From NCBI GenBank assembly GCA_965112735.1, contig OZ218951.1:930001-994000 (forward strand): a stretch of 64,000 nucleotides of DNA. The letters are read 5' to 3'. Positions within the stretch are counted from its first letter, which is position 1. Every line of letters starts with the position of its first letter. Positions 1-12,246 of the stretch are shown in pieces. Under the pieces are notes generated by a model. It was not told the origin of the DNA, made no database searches, and saw only the letters and a program-made list of their open reading frames with translations. Source of the DNA: Phaeosaccion multiseriatum (lineage: Eukaryota; Ochrophyta, other classes). Both the position numbers and the translations under genes were made by a program.

Positions 1-3000
1 AATCGAGGAGACGACGAACTGCGCACCCACCCACCCTTAGCTAAGCGCCCTTTCCCTCCTGCTAACCGGCCCGCCTTTCTTCACTGCCCCTCCTTGCAAC
101 CCCCACACCCACCCACCTTCCTTGCCTTGTTCGAACAGCTTGACCACCAGACCGCCACGGACTTTGACTATCAGCCCTGGATGTTCCTTCCCGACCAGCC
201 GCAGAGCAGCCGCAACCCCATGAGCAACTGTGCTCAGCTAGTCATGGGCGTGAGCGAGGGAATGATGGACAAGAAGGTCGCCATCAACTTGTCGCCGGAC
301 TGCCTTCAGGTGGGTGGGGGGTATATATATATGCGATGTTGTGTGTAGCTAGGGTTGGATTGGGTATGACTCTGAACAGGGAAGCTTTCTTCCCTTCGGG
401 GGGCGAGGGGGATTGTAGACTAGTTTTTTCTTCTCTCCTACGGATTGTGGATGCTTTGGTGTTGAGACAGGCAGAGTATGGAACAAGCAAAGACTGTGGC
501 GGAGCCGCAGCGCAGCACAGCACTTCCTTTTTGTGTTGGTAGATCCAAACACAACGCCTTAAGCCCCCCCCCCCACCCCCCCACCCCACCTCCCGCCACA
601 CAGGTCTACGAGCACAGCTACACCAGTGATGATTCTGATTCTGATGATGCCTCCCCCCTTGGCGACGCCAGCGTCGTGTTCGCATCTGCGGTCTCCCCAG
701 ACCGGCTGGACGAGCAACTGGACCAGCTCATAGAGGCCGGGCGTCAAAACGACCACGGACACATGGTACTGTATGTGGGCCTCTGGTACACTTTCTGTCT
801 CGGAGGACAGCAGAACATCTGCGACGAACTCCCCGAGGGGCCTGATCTGCTGTCCATGGTCAACGCACCGCTGTCCCAGCAGGTGGCTTACTTCCGAAAT
901 AAGTACTCCGCGGTGGTGGAGAGGATTCTCAGTCAGTTCCCGTTCATGGGCATCACCCTCTCTGGGCTAAGGAGGTACTCGGACATCACCAGGGCCTTCG
1001 ATGACGTCATTCAAGAGGTATGATGACATGAGGGGGCTGAGCGGTGCCACCAGTGCCAGGCGGGAAGAGGGGGAAGAGGAGGAGGAGGTGTGGGTTGTAT
1101 AGGTATTCTTCTCTCCCCCCGCCTTCGCCTCTCTCACATGTCCCTGCCATCGCCCCCCGCGTGTTCTTTCGCTCCCTCCCTCCATCCCTACCCGCCTTCC
1201 TTCTCCCTCCCTTCCTCCTCCCACCCTCCCTCCCCCCCTCTCTTCTTCCTTCTCCCCCTTCCTACCCTCCTTCCTCCTCCCTCTCTCCTTCCCTACCCCC
1301 CCTTCTCCTCACTACTCCCTCTCTCCCTCCCTACACTCCTTCCCCCCTCCCTCCTTCCGTCCCTCCCTCTCTACACCTCTTCCTTCTCCCTCCCTCCTTC
1401 CTTCCTTTCTTCCTTCCCTCCCTCCTTCCTACCCTCCCAGCTTGCCAGTAACTCCGGTCTCCACTACCTCAATATGGAGGGCACAGCGGGTGCCGTCCCC
1501 AACCGCCCCGACGATATCCGCCAACACCCCTCTGGTATGGTCAACCACGCCATCTTCCAGCGATACATGTCCGTCATCTGCGAGGGTACCAGCGTGGCAG
1601 TGCCCCAGGAGTGCGAGGAGGAGGTGAGTCAGTCAGGCAGGTAGGAAGGTAGGCAGGTAGGCAGGGCAAGTCATTCGGTCGGTCAGTCAGTCAGTCAGTC
1701 AGTCAGTCAGTCAGTCAGTCAGGGAGGAGTTAGACGGTTAGACGGTTAGTCGGCCCGTCAGTCAGAGTTAGGCAAGTCAGTCAGGTAAGTACGTCAGTGA
1801 GTCAGTCAGTCAGTCAGTCAGTCAGGCCACCCAATGGTCCTGTGACCGGCCTCGGCCATCTCCTCTGTGGTACACCGTATCTCCTTCTCACCCTCCCTTC
1901 ACTACACGCCCCCTCGCCCACCCACTCTCCCATTCTGCCCCTGTAGGCGGTCGGCTCTCCAGGCTGCCAGCCAGAGACGTACTACAACGCCCCGGACTCC
2001 AGCTGGTTTGACCAGTACAACCGTGGATGCCATTATGAGAGACATGCCTCGTCTCTCCAGCCCGGCTCCCGCGTCCCTGCGCCGACATGCCCCCAGGGCA
2101 ACAATTTCTTTGTGAACCCCGGAATGGACACCAGCCTTCTTCCCCACTGGACCAACTACGCGGCGTCGGCCGTGGGCTTCATTGACCACGTGAGCGCAGG
2201 GTCCAACGGCGGCGCACGCTTCACATTCATGAACACCGGGACTGTGGACTGGCAGATGCAGATGTCTCAAGTGGTGCCCGTAGATGGCATGACTGTGGGG
2301 CAGACGGTGACGGTGAGCTTCGAGGTTACCGCCGAGAGCACTCGTGAGGTGAACTTGGTCATCTCGCAGGCCGAGGCGCCCTACCTTCGCTTCGACAAGG
2401 ATCCCGTGCCGTGTGTAGTGGGCCCCGGGAGCCCAACCATGTGTAGCGCGAGTGCCGTCCTCACCAGCCTGGCAGTGCCGATCAAGTACACCATTCAGGG
2501 CGGTCTGCAGGGCGTGGACTTTACCGTCTACGGAGCCTCGCTGTGCTCAGGCTCTTCAGGGCCGGGCCCAACCCCTCCCACTTCAGCGCCCGTGCCCGCA
2601 CCTACGCCCCTTCCTACCACGGCACCTGTACCGGCGCCTACGCCCGTGCCTACGCCCGTTCCTACCACGGCACCTGTACCCGTGCCTACGCCCGTTCCTA
2701 CGACTCCGCCCCCGGTGCCTACGCCTGTGCCTACCACTCCGGCACCCGTCGGTTCCGTTGTCCCTGCACCAACCTGCCCGGTCGGAGAGTCGGCCAATCT
2801 CTTTAGCAACCCCGGCGTGGACGGCAGCCTGGCGGGCTGGCTCAACCATGTGGCGAGCTCCGTGGGTACCATTGCCCACGTGAACGAAGGCGGCGACGGA
2901 GGCGCTCGTTTCATCGTCACCAACCCCGGTGCTCACAACTGGCAGATGCAGCTCTTCCAAGTGTTGCCCTCGGACGCCTTGACGGTGGGAGAGACATACA

Positions 3001-3764
3001 CTATGAGCTTCGTTGTCACCGCGGACGCGTCGACCACGCTGTACCCCATCATTCAACAGAACGGCAGCCCGTGGACGCCGCTCACCGCATGGTCACCGTG
3101 TGACGTGGCTCCCGCCGGTCCCACCATTTGCACCGTCAGCGGCACGGTGACCAGCGTGGCAGCACCGCTCAAGTTTGCGCTTTTTGGAGGTAGTTCAGCA
3201 GTGGACTATACCGTCCGGGGTGCGTCGCTGTGCCGGCAGACCGCTTCAGGTCCAGCACCCACCGCAACCCCCACTCCAGTGCCTGTGGCTACCGTGTCCC
3301 CGTCCACGTCCACGACCTACACTAACACCATGCTCGTCAACGAGGACTTCACAGAGGGTTTCGACGGTCTGGACCAGTGGAGGGACTACATTGGGGCCTC
3401 CTTTGGCCTGCAGGGCACTTGGAGCAGTGGCGCTTTGCTCGAGGTTACCGGATTGGCCCCTGTACCGCTGCTGTGGCACGCGCAGATGTACCAGAGTTTC
3501 ACGCTCGAAGCCACGGACAGCTTCCGGCTCGCGTTTGAAGTGTCGGCGCCGGAGGGAGACTTTGATGTGGATGTCTATATCCAGCAAGCGTCCAGCCCTT
3601 GGAGTGTATTTGGCCACACGGCTTGCACGGCGACGGCGGAGCGAACGTGGTGCGTTGTCGAGGCACTGGTGGACGATGTGACCACGAGCGTCAAGTTTGG
3701 CCTGCAGGGTGGCGACCACGTGGGCAAGGTGGTCCTCCACCAAGCGGCGCTGGCTCCATTTTAG
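1..3764 (+). CDS. Probable secreted SGNH-like hydrolase with three CBM4/9-like repeats (5' partial)
   Basis: The 5' end is missing. Readable exons are about 140-309, 604-1017, 1441-1623 and 1947-3764 (stop TAG), joined by three phase-0 GT-AG introns; the acceptor near 139 is a guess. The first ~220 residues read like the end of an SGNH/GDSL-type hydrolase: a strand 'HMVLYVG', then 'DDIRQHPSG' resembling the catalytic Asp-x-x-His block near the end of that fold. The last exon carries two clear copies and one divergent copy of a ~140-residue beta-sandwich resembling CBM4/9 (CenC-like), with signatures 'NPGMD/NPGVD', 'WQMQ' and 'GxxxTxSFxVTA' (about 2112-2550, 2800-3235 and 3330-3764). Pro/Thr-rich linkers (2565-2760 and 3245-3310) separate them. 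Paired cysteines and linkers suggest an extracellular or wall-directed enzyme. The repeats are better supported than the catalytic call. Without the N-terminus neither a signal peptide nor the catalytic Ser can be checked. Confidence 0.6.
1675..1830. repeat. GTCA tetranucleotide repeats in an intron
   Basis: Two runs of GTCA/TCAG repeats, about 1680-1722 and 1796-1826, inside the third visible intron (1624-1946) of the hydrolase gene. The DNA between them contains imperfect GTTAGACG and GTCAG variants. Looks like an ordinary expanding microsatellite. Confidence 0.85.
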
Positions 3765-4147
3765 GAATGGAGTGGTTTATTAGTGAATAGTGAATAGGGA
3801 GAGGAGGCGTAGCATAGTGCTGTGCTCTTCTGGCCCCGGGGGGGGGGGGGGGCGGGCATCCAACTTTTTGGAGTTTTCTTTGACAAGCCTGTGACAACAT
3901 GGGGAGACGGCAGGCTTGGGTTAGTTTAGAGGGAGGGGGGGTGCTCTTGAGTTCCGCTTTGTGTCTTTTACGACCCCCTCTGTTCGGTACCACCCGTACC
4001 TGTTAGTAATGTGTGAACACAAACACACATGATGAGATTCCGCGAGAATAATTCTGAAGTCAGCAAAATCGAGCTCAACTTTTTTTTTCCCCCCCTTAAG
4101 AAAGCGTCGCTGTTGCAGCCGCGGCGGCGGCAAGAGCCGGAAGAGTC
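3765..4147. other. Intergenic region between tandem genes
   Basis: 383 bp between the hydrolase stop and the SNARE start, both on the plus strand. It contains a run of about 16 G at 3837-3852 and short T/C runs just before the SNARE ATG (about 4080-4098). No further gene is visible; it should hold the 3' UTR of one gene and the promoter of the next. Confidence 0.6.
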
Positions 4148-6324
4148 ATGCAGCAGCAGCAGAAGGAGAAGCGGGATGAGCTGTTCGGGCCAGGCAGAGT
4201 CTCTCAGCTGCAAGAGCGATTGCAAGAGACCAACGAGACTGCTGCAACAGCAACAGCGGGGGGCGGCTTTGACAGGGGCGAGTACACAAAGGGGCTGAGC
4301 GCCGCAGGGGAGAGCATATCGATTGGGAGGGAGGTGCTGAGCAGCCTGGCGGGTCAGCAAGGTAAGCCGCTTAGCTGAAGGCCCCGATTGCGGAGGAAGG
4401 CCTCCACCCTCACTGTCAACTCAATAGTGTAAGCTCGAAACGCGCTGCTTCCCACCCCCTTCCCACAGTACGATCTCTCCGAAAGAGCAGAGCTCATCAA
4501 ACCCCCTTCCCTGCGCTCTGCCTCGCTTTTTCGTTCTTTCTTTACACCTATGTATAGAGAGCCTCTCCCGCTCGGAGATGATGGCAGAATCGACCGAATA
4601 TGTAGTGGATAAGAGCCGCCACGTGCTACGAGGCATGACCTTCCTCGGACGGATACAGAACCTCTTTATCGCGGAGCCATCGGCCGAGAAGCCACCACCG
4701 CCGCCGCCGCAGCAGAATTCCACGTCGTCACGGAGGGCAGGGGCGGAGGGTGGGGCTCAAGGGGGGGGTGGGGAAGGGGAAGGGGAAGGAGTGGCGGGCT
4801 TCATTTGTCCGGAGTGCAGAAGGATTTGCGCCTCTGCAGAGGATCTCATGGGCCACCACAGTGCTGAGCACCAGGACCAGGGACAGCAGCAGAGGCAGTG
4901 CACTCAAGACGAGTGCTCTTATCGGCCGCCGCAGCAGCAGCAGCACTATGCCCAGGGGGGTAGTTCCGGCGGGAGTGCGGTCCCTACTCCAGTTCCCTTG
5001 TCTTCCTCTGGATTGGCGGGCGGCAGGAATAGGGCAGGACTCAGCCAGACGCGGCAGCAACAGCTCGCGGTCATGGAGTCTCAGCAGCAGTACCTTGACA
5101 CTTTGCTTCCGGCAGTTGCGGAGCTCAAAGGCATAGGAGACGTCATCAACCACTCGCTTGACAAACAGCACGACACCGTGGATCGAATGGGGGATCGAAT
5201 GGAGGTGCGTGATGTTGGAGGTTGGGGCTGGAGAAGAGGGCTGTGGGGCCGGGTATGGGGAAGGAAAGACACCTCCTTTGAACTGTCTTGTCGTGTGTCG
5301 ACACACACGCACACGCGCACATTGTTGTGTGTACAAGACCTGCCACTCACCCACCCTCAAGCTCCTTTCTTAGAGAGTGATGTGATAGCAAGCCTGGGGC
5401 TCTTTACTCCCCCATGTCGTCCAGGAGAGTATAAGACATGTCTCGTGAGACTCACACCACTGCTCCCCTCTTTCTTTCTCGTGGCGTCCTTCCTGCATTC
5501 TTTCAATCGTATCTTCCTCCTCGTCCCTCCTCCTCCTCCTCCTCCTCCTCCTCCTCCTCCTCCTCCTCCTGCTGCTGCTGCTGCTGCTCCCCTTCCAGAC
5601 TGTCGCAGACAAGACGGCCTTCATCGCCCGGCGCACCCATCGACTTGTCAAGAGCACCGCCAAAGCAGAGCTGTTGGGGCGGGTGGGTCTGCAGGAAGTC
5701 AGCACAGGACTCTTCCTATCGGTGGACGGAGAGGACGTGGTGCTCGTGGGCAAGGACGCTCGAAACACGTGTTGGCTGGACGTGCACTCACGCAATGGGT
5801 CGACTGGCGGGATTTACGGCCTTCGTGCGGTACTCAGTGGTCTTTGGGTAGGGCAGACACTGTTTGGAAGCATCAAGGCCAAGGGGAGAGGGTTCAAGAA
5901 GTGGGAGGAGTGGCAGGCTGATTTTCATAAGGACAGCACCAAGCTGTTGAGTTGCTCGGCCGACTTTGGGAAGGGGGGCTACGTCAAGATCGGGAAACCT
6001 TTTCCTTTCGACTCCTCTTCCTTTCCCGAAGGTGGTGGTGGTGGTGGTGATGGTGGTACTGGTGATTTTTCTGCTGATGGAAGTGGCAGGGGCCCTGCCG
6101 GCTTCAGCCTTGAGATTGGCAAAGCGACTCGGCAGGACAAGGCCACGGCCGCAACCTTTCGTATCGTTCGAGCGGAGGACTACCACACCAGTCCCTTCGC
6201 GAGTGCTGTGCTTCCTCGTCGCGCACAACCGCCGCAGGAGAGCGAGTACGATGCTCCTCCGGGGGTGCGGCGACAGCAGCAGGGCCAGCAGTCTTCCGCG
6301 GCAGCGGAAGGGGCGCTTTGGTAG
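4148..6324 (+). CDS. SNAP-type Qbc-SNARE with inserted C2H2 zinc finger and extra C-terminal domain
   Basis: Exons 4148-4361, 4558-5204 and 5599-6324 join in frame (introns phase 1 and phase 0) to a 528-residue protein. Residues about 28-95 form a Qb-SNARE helix ending 'LRGMTFLGRIQNLF', typical of SNAP-25/29-like proteins; its zero-layer Gln is about Q70, beside the first intron. Residues about 251-305 form a Qc-SNARE helix with zero-layer Gln about Q275 ('LDKQHDTVDRM'). The linker holds a C2H2 finger at about 153-176 (CPEC, 12 residues, H-x4-H) within Gly- and Gln-rich sequence. After the Qc helix come ~220 further residues with short beta-strand-like stretches ('GLFLSVDGEDVVLV', 'FSLEIGK') and a Gly-rich insert, possibly a beta-trefoil/fascin-like fold, unverified. 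No transmembrane segment is seen, as expected for SNAP proteins. The inferred role is membrane fusion. The SNARE assignment is firm; the extra domains are unusual. Confidence 0.82.
5524..5590. repeat. CCT/CTG triplet repeat in SNARE intron 2
   Basis: About 15 CCT triplets followed by CTG triplets immediately before the acceptor at 5596-5598. It doubles as the pyrimidine tract of this intron. Confidence 0.85.
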
Positions 6325-7082
6325 AAATTGACCATCCATCCCATCAGAGGTTGAGGTTTCCGGCTCACCATGGCGGGCATGGGAGGGTGCCCTCTTCCTC
6401 CCACCAACCGGGGCCATGGCGCCCACTCGCGTATTCTACGCGCTGTTCTCCCTTCGAACCTTCCGTTTGGGCTCAGGGACTCATGGTATGAAGGAAGATG
6501 GAGGGAGGGCGAGAGAGACAGGAGAGAGACAGAGGCATATGGGCAGGCTGGGCACGTAAGTGCCCCCCCCCCCCCAAGTGGGGTCACGCTTCGAGACGAG
6601 GACAGTATTTGCAGTGCACTCACTGCACGCCGGACTTGAAGGATCCTTGAAGGATGGGAGAGAGCGCACTCGCAGACAGTGCTCACTCTGCTTTCCGGCC
6701 ATGGATTGCTAAATGCAGAGATTTGTCTGGTTGCTCCTGTGTCGGCTCGTGACCATCATAGAGTTCGAGCTCGGCGAAGGAGAGGGAGAGTGGGCGGGCC
6801 ACCCCAGGGAGGATTGGTCTGCGGACTGCCTACGACTGCCCCCCCCATGTATCACCAAGTCCCTCAGGAGCTGCTGCCCTGCGCTTGAGTCGAGTAGAGC
6901 TGCTGTGAGCTGCGTCCGCGGGCATGGCATGGCTGTGTAGCAACTTCCCTGAGGTCGCGGCTTTGAGCGGCGGCCGCCACGGCTGATACGATACCGGCGC
7001 GCGTTGGGTTCCGAGACGGGATGGGGCGGTTCTGTCAGCTCGTCACTCTCATACCTTGGAAAGAGTGAAAAGAGTGATGATG

Positions 7083-7115
<33 letters not shown>

Positions 7116-8197
7116 GGATAGCTATCTCTGGAGAGCATTTGTGTGTCTCAGGACGCCATTTGTGCCCCCGTATCGTACGGAAGCGACAATCTTGACTCGG
7201 GCTCTGTGAGGGCCCTAAGGGCCATGGACTCATATGTTGCACTCTTGTTGTTGCCTGCTGCTGGGAAGGAATTGCCCCACGGTTCGCTCTGTAGAGCCTC
7301 TGGTACACCCACTCACACGGGGGTGAGGGGCGACTTTCAGCCTCAGTTTGTGTATTCGCATTTTGAACGCTTATGACGCGTCGCTTGAGATCTCGATGGA
7401 GTAGAGGGTCCCCACCGGACTTCGATGGGAAAAGGGCGAGAAGGCGGTCACGAATACACATACGCACACCACCACACAGAAACACACACACGCGCGCGCA
7501 CACGCACACACCCACACACACGCGCCCGCGCCACTGTTGTGACAGCTAGGGTAGGCCGGGAAACCTACTTTTGTTTCCATCCTTCCCGGGATTACCATGG
7601 TTTTGTTCTCTGACGCCTGGTCTTCAATTGAAACCGCCACAAAGCGCTCCACACTTGCCACTTGCCAGCGCAATCGAAGAGGAATGAAAAGGAATGGAAG
7701 ACACACAAATTCTTTCTTTCGTTTTTAGCAAAGCCTCTTAACTCGAGTAAGGAGTACTTGAACGCCACAGACCTTGTTTGTTTCCTTCACTTCCTTCCTT
7801 TTTCCCCTCCCCTCCCTTCTGTATAATTCTCTCCATCCATGTCTACTCCCATTTATGTGAAGTGACGACTCCCCTCTGGCTCGGCAGTTCATCCTAAGGG
7901 AAGTGCTGTTGGCACCCCCACCCAAACACTGCTCTCTCTCTTGATGTATCCCGCGCCCCCAACAAGCCCCTTTCGAATGATGGAGGGAAGTTCATAAATG
8001 AGTCATTGCCCCCTCTCATCTCACCTCCCCTCTCATCTCACCTCCCCTCCCCTCCCCTCCCCTCCCCTCTGCTCCTCCTTCATCCGTCCGCTCCGGTACC
8101 GCCCCACACACCTCGTCCTCCTTCCCCCATCCTCTGCTCCTCTGCTCCTCAGTCGGTCGGTCGTCCCATGACTGGCCTGAGCTCGACTCGCCTACAC
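6325..8197. other. Intergenic region between convergent genes
   Basis: 1.87 kb between the 3' ends of the SNARE (+) and RWP-RK (-) genes. It contains a GAT repeat (about 7076-7115), a CA-rich microsatellite (about 7455-7530), a poly-C run (about 6566-6577) and CT-rich repeats (8020-8075). The open frames here are low-complexity and show no recognisable domain, so it is probably two 3' UTRs plus spacer. A small gene cannot be excluded. Confidence 0.5.
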
Positions 8198-9176
8198 CTA
8201 CACCGCCGCCCCCTGTCCGTGGTGCTGCTGACTCTGGCTTTGACCACCACCACTGTGAGCCCCGTGACCCCCACCAGGACCACCCCCCATCCCGTGATGC
8301 CCTTGACTGGTAGCATGGCCCGGGTGGTTTGGGTTGGCGTGGCTGGGGTGATGGTTGGGGTGGTGGTTGTTGCTATTGCCACCATGCTGCTGGTGGCTCT
8401 GACCGCCGGCCCCGCCGCTTCCAAACGAATTGAGCAGCATGTCGTCAAGGCCGTGCTCCGGAGCCAACATGTCGAAACTGCCAAAGGTGGAGGGGAAGCC
8501 TGGAGAGCCCACACCACCGGCGCCGTCGGACAGGCCCCAGGACGGCTGCCGCAAGTGTCGAGCGCCCCCCCTGTGGCCCCGATTGGAGGTGCCGTTGCTG
8601 TAGGAACCGGTGCTACTGCTGCCCGTGCTGAGTACCCCCCCACTGCTTCCTCCTCCTCCCGCTACTAACACTCCTCCTTCTCCTGCTGACCCCGAGCCGT
8701 GCCTCGCTAGCATTTTATCCAGGTCATTGTCGCTGGAGAGGAGATTGGTCTCAAGCTGTTGGTAGCCCACGCCGGGGGGCAGCACGAAGCCACCCGGGGA
8801 AGCTCTCCCTTCACCCCCTCTGCCCTGGGTCGGCGGCAGCGCCCCCCCCTGGTGGTGAGGGTGTTGCTGCTGGTGCGGGTGCTGTGGATGCTGCTGCTGC
8901 TGCTGCTGCTGCTGCTGATGGTAATGATGTTGATGATGCTGGTTGTGGTAGTGAGAGTGCTGGTGGTGGTGCTGGTCATCATAGCCGCCCCTGCCGTGCT
9001 GCATGGCCGAAGCTTGGAATTGGTGGTACGAGGGTAGGTGGGGAAGCGAGTCTCTGTGCTGCTGCTGTTGGTGGTGATGTTGTTGTGGATGTTGTTGTTG
9101 CTGGTGGTGCCGTGGGGGCATGCCATCCTGCTGCTGCTGCTGCTGCCCATGCCCGCCTCGTTGCTGATGATACTGC

Positions 9177-9223
<47 letters not shown>

Positions 9224-11227
9224 CTGCTGATGATGGTGATGAGAAGGAGTCTCCGTCACCTCGTCGTCCGACACATGCAATAGCACCGTACTCTTCCGCT
9301 GGCGGAGCTCGTCGAGCTGATCCTGAAGCTCCTCGCGACTCTTGCCCGGCTCCGTGGACTGCATCCTCGCCTCCAGCAACATCATCGCTCGGTTAATGCC
9401 GTTGATCTGCCGATGCGGCCACCGAGGGACACCGTACCTCCGACACAGGCGCTTGAGGGTGGTTACCGACACACTGAGATGCTCGGCCGCGTTACGGAGA
9501 GGCACGTCGAAGTACTGCTTCATTCGCTCCAGCGGCACGCGTCGTGAAATATCGTCCAGCGTTTCCCTCTTGGTGGCCTTGACCTTGGCACCCCCTGCCG
9601 CTTTGGCCTTGGGGGATGCGGATGTGATCCTCCTCTTGGTGCTGCCGCTGCTGCCGCTGCCGCCGCTGCAGGAAGGACCGGAAGGGCCCGAGGGGGTGGA
9701 CGGCGCCGATCGCTTTGTGCTGCTTCTGCTCCTGGTGTTGCTGGTGCTGCTGCGGGTGCTGCTGCTAGTGTCTACGCTGTATGCAAACTGCTTCCTCGTA
9801 GTCGGAGGGCGTGCTCCTCCTCCATCAAGGTCGTCTTCTCGGTCCTCCGAGTCATCGGCGTCTGAAGTGTGGTCGCTGGCCCCTCCGCCTCCGGCCTGAG
9901 ATGCATGGGCAAGGGGCAGGATGGGCTCACTCTTGGAGTGCATCTGCTGCTGCTGCTGCTGCTGCTGCTGCTCATGCTGAGGTTCCATACGGTACTCTTC
10001 CTGTATCCGCGGGGGCGGTGCTTCATAGCCCTCCCCCCCCCCCTCTCCTCCTCCTCCTCCTCCTCCTCCTCCTCCTCCTCCTCCTCCTCCTCCTCCTTGC
10101 CCGTGCTGCTCACTGCCACTGCTGCTGGCCGTCTTCTCAAGTCTCTTGGAGGTCCGCGGGTCCTTCTCCCGCTGCAGTCGCTCCTCGTCCCTCCTCTGCT
10201 CCTCCGTCAGCATAGCCCTCACGTCCGCCACACTCTGTCGCTGCCCTTTTTTCTGGTGGAAGTCTGTCGCCCTTCCCTTGTGAGCTATCGACTCCCACAT
10301 GAGAGTCAAGCTATCTTTCCGAATAATTCCACCGTCCACATCCACCTGCCCTCCTCCTCCTCCTCCCGATGATCCGGATCCCCCCGGCCCGTTCGCCCCA
10401 AAGGAGCCGCTACGCCCGAGACCTGACGCTCCTGACCCCCCTGCCCCGCTCGCTCCAAACGACCCAGCACGCCCATGGCCTGATGAACCGGACCCGCCAG
10501 GCCCGCTCGCTCCAAACGATCCTCTACGCCCACTGCGGACCCCCGCTGCGACTCCCCCACCAGTGGGGGCGGGCATGCTCGACACAACCTTCGACCCCAG
10601 TGCATGGTTGGCCTCGGGGCGAGCGTCGGGGCTGATGGGGCCTCCTACCAATGTCTGCACTGCAGGAGGAGTGAGCGGGAGGATGCCCTTGCCGCCGCTG
10701 CCCTTGCTATTCAACTTGCTCGGCTTGTGCTGCTGCTGGTCCACGGTTGGAAAGTGCGGCGCCCCCCCTCCTACGTCCACGCCCACGCCCACGACTTCAG
10801 GCTCCCCGACGTAGTGCAGTCGCTTCGCTCTTCTGTCCGCCAGCTCCTCCTCCTCCGCTACTGCGTCTACTTCTGACGTTGCTGGTGCTTGAGTCACAGG
10901 CACTACTAGTTGCTCCACTGCTGTAAGCACATCTGGTGAGACTTTACCCACTCCATCCTCCTCCTCCTCCTCCTCTTCCTCCTCCCCCGTCTCCACCTTC
11001 ACCTTCTCCTCGCTGGGCTGGAGCCTCCGCCGCTCCCTCTTCTTCAGCATGTGCGGCTGCTGCTTCTGCTTCTGCTCCTGCTCCTCCTCCTGCTGCTGCT
11101 GCTGCGCCACCTCCTCCTTCTCTGTTGTCTTGCTGCCGTCCTTTCCCCCCTTGGTCCGGGTGGTCACTCCCATGCCTTCCGTCTGGTTCGGTTCAATTGT
11201 CCTCATCACAGTGCGAGCCGGTTCCAT
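8198..11227 (-). CDS. RWP-RK domain transcription factor with poly-Gln/His tracts
   Basis: A single uninterrupted frame of 1,009 codons from the ATG at 11227 to TAG at 8198. Residues about 553-615 form an RWP-RK DNA-binding domain: 'DDISRRVPLERMKQYFDVPL', then a helix with 'AAEHLSVSVTTLKRLCR', then 'GVPRWPHRQI'. The Lys of the name-giving motif is Gln here (RWPHRQ). The rest is low-complexity: acidic and Lys/Gln-rich N-terminus, Ser/Gly-rich repeats built on 'GSFGA' (about 240-300), a Gly run, then long Gln and His/Gln runs after the DNA-binding domain (about 660-800) and a Gly/Ser/His-rich C-terminus. RWP-RK proteins regulate nitrogen responses or gametogenesis in plants and green algae and also occur in other protists; which role applies cannot be told. 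The family call is firm. The intron-poor structure contrasts with its neighbours, and an upstream exon is possible. Confidence 0.85.
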
Positions 11228-11339
11228 CCGGATGAAGGAAATAGGTGCCTCCCCACCTCCAGCCCCCCCCTCTTCTTCCTCCCCCGCCTTGGTAATCTCC
11301 AGCTTCCGTCCGTCCTTCCTTGCTGTTGACGCGAGATTT

Positions 11340-11380
11340 GACAGCAGTTTATTCGATCACGTGTTCGATCACTTGCCGAT
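11340..11380 (-). promoter_or_regulatory. Direct repeat TTCGATCAC with G-box upstream of RWP-RK gene
   Basis: About 120-150 bp upstream of the RWP-RK start codon, TTCGATCAC occurs twice, and the palindrome CACGTG (G-box type, a bHLH/bZIP target in many eukaryotes) lies across the first copy's end. The core GTGTTCGAT recurs twice in the MAT1/GTPBP1 divergent promoter. A regulatory role is inferred. Confidence 0.3.
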
Positions 11381-12246
11381 AGTCAACCGCCGCAGCCGCG
11401 CACAGCTCCGGCTCCGGCTCTTTCTCCTCGTGAGCTACCTCCCAGGCTCAAGCTCCATGTATTAGGCCGGCTGCAGATGAGATCGGAGCAACAGCGATGA
11501 AGCCAGCTATCTCTCTGTAGTATTGAGCCCGCCTGAACTTGAGTGTCCCACGCGGCCCCTCTCCTTCCCCCCCTCACTCCCCCTCTCCCCCTGTTCTCTG
11601 TTGACACGTTCCTTCCAGCGTCTCTCTCTTCCCTTCACTCTCCCTCTTCTACAGCTATCGTTCCGTCTTTGTGTGGCGTTTGCCTTTGCTCGCGATGATC
11701 GTGGATTTTTCGGCCTCGCTCGCACAATTATCATTTTTACATTTTTGGACGGTGACCTTGAAATTTCAGATTGTCAGAGCAATTCGTAATTCCCTCAGGC
11801 ATTTCAAATTTTCAATCATACATGGTTGTGTGAGTGTACGCGGACCATCATCACCATATCATCATTGTCCAAGCTATACTTCCTACTTCTCTTCCCTCTG
11901 CAGTCTCGACTCTGCCGCCTGGCCCTTCGAAAGCTGTGCAGGCTCAGATGCGCTTCAAACAGGGCAGTCAGAGCCCCAGAAATACTTCTTTAAACTGAAA
12001 TTCGGATGTAGAGGTGCAGAATGAGGGAGGTGGTAACCCTTTCGACTCTCTGCTGCTTTGCTTCGGCCCGGCGGCGGTGGCCCGCACGCTGCGTAACTCT
12101 TTGTGGATTCCTATGGGCCAATGCCCACAGTGATCCTCGATTGCCCCTAGCCCACCTGCCATCTTGCTCTGGCGCTTACCACACCAAAACATTCCGTAAT
12201 GATCGATCATTCCATCCAGTCAAAGCATGCAAAAAGGGGGTCCTCC

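Noticed and set aside
6709-7521. 270-codon minus-strand open frame
   Set aside because: Built on GAT and CA microsatellites plus Ser runs; no domain and no splice partner.
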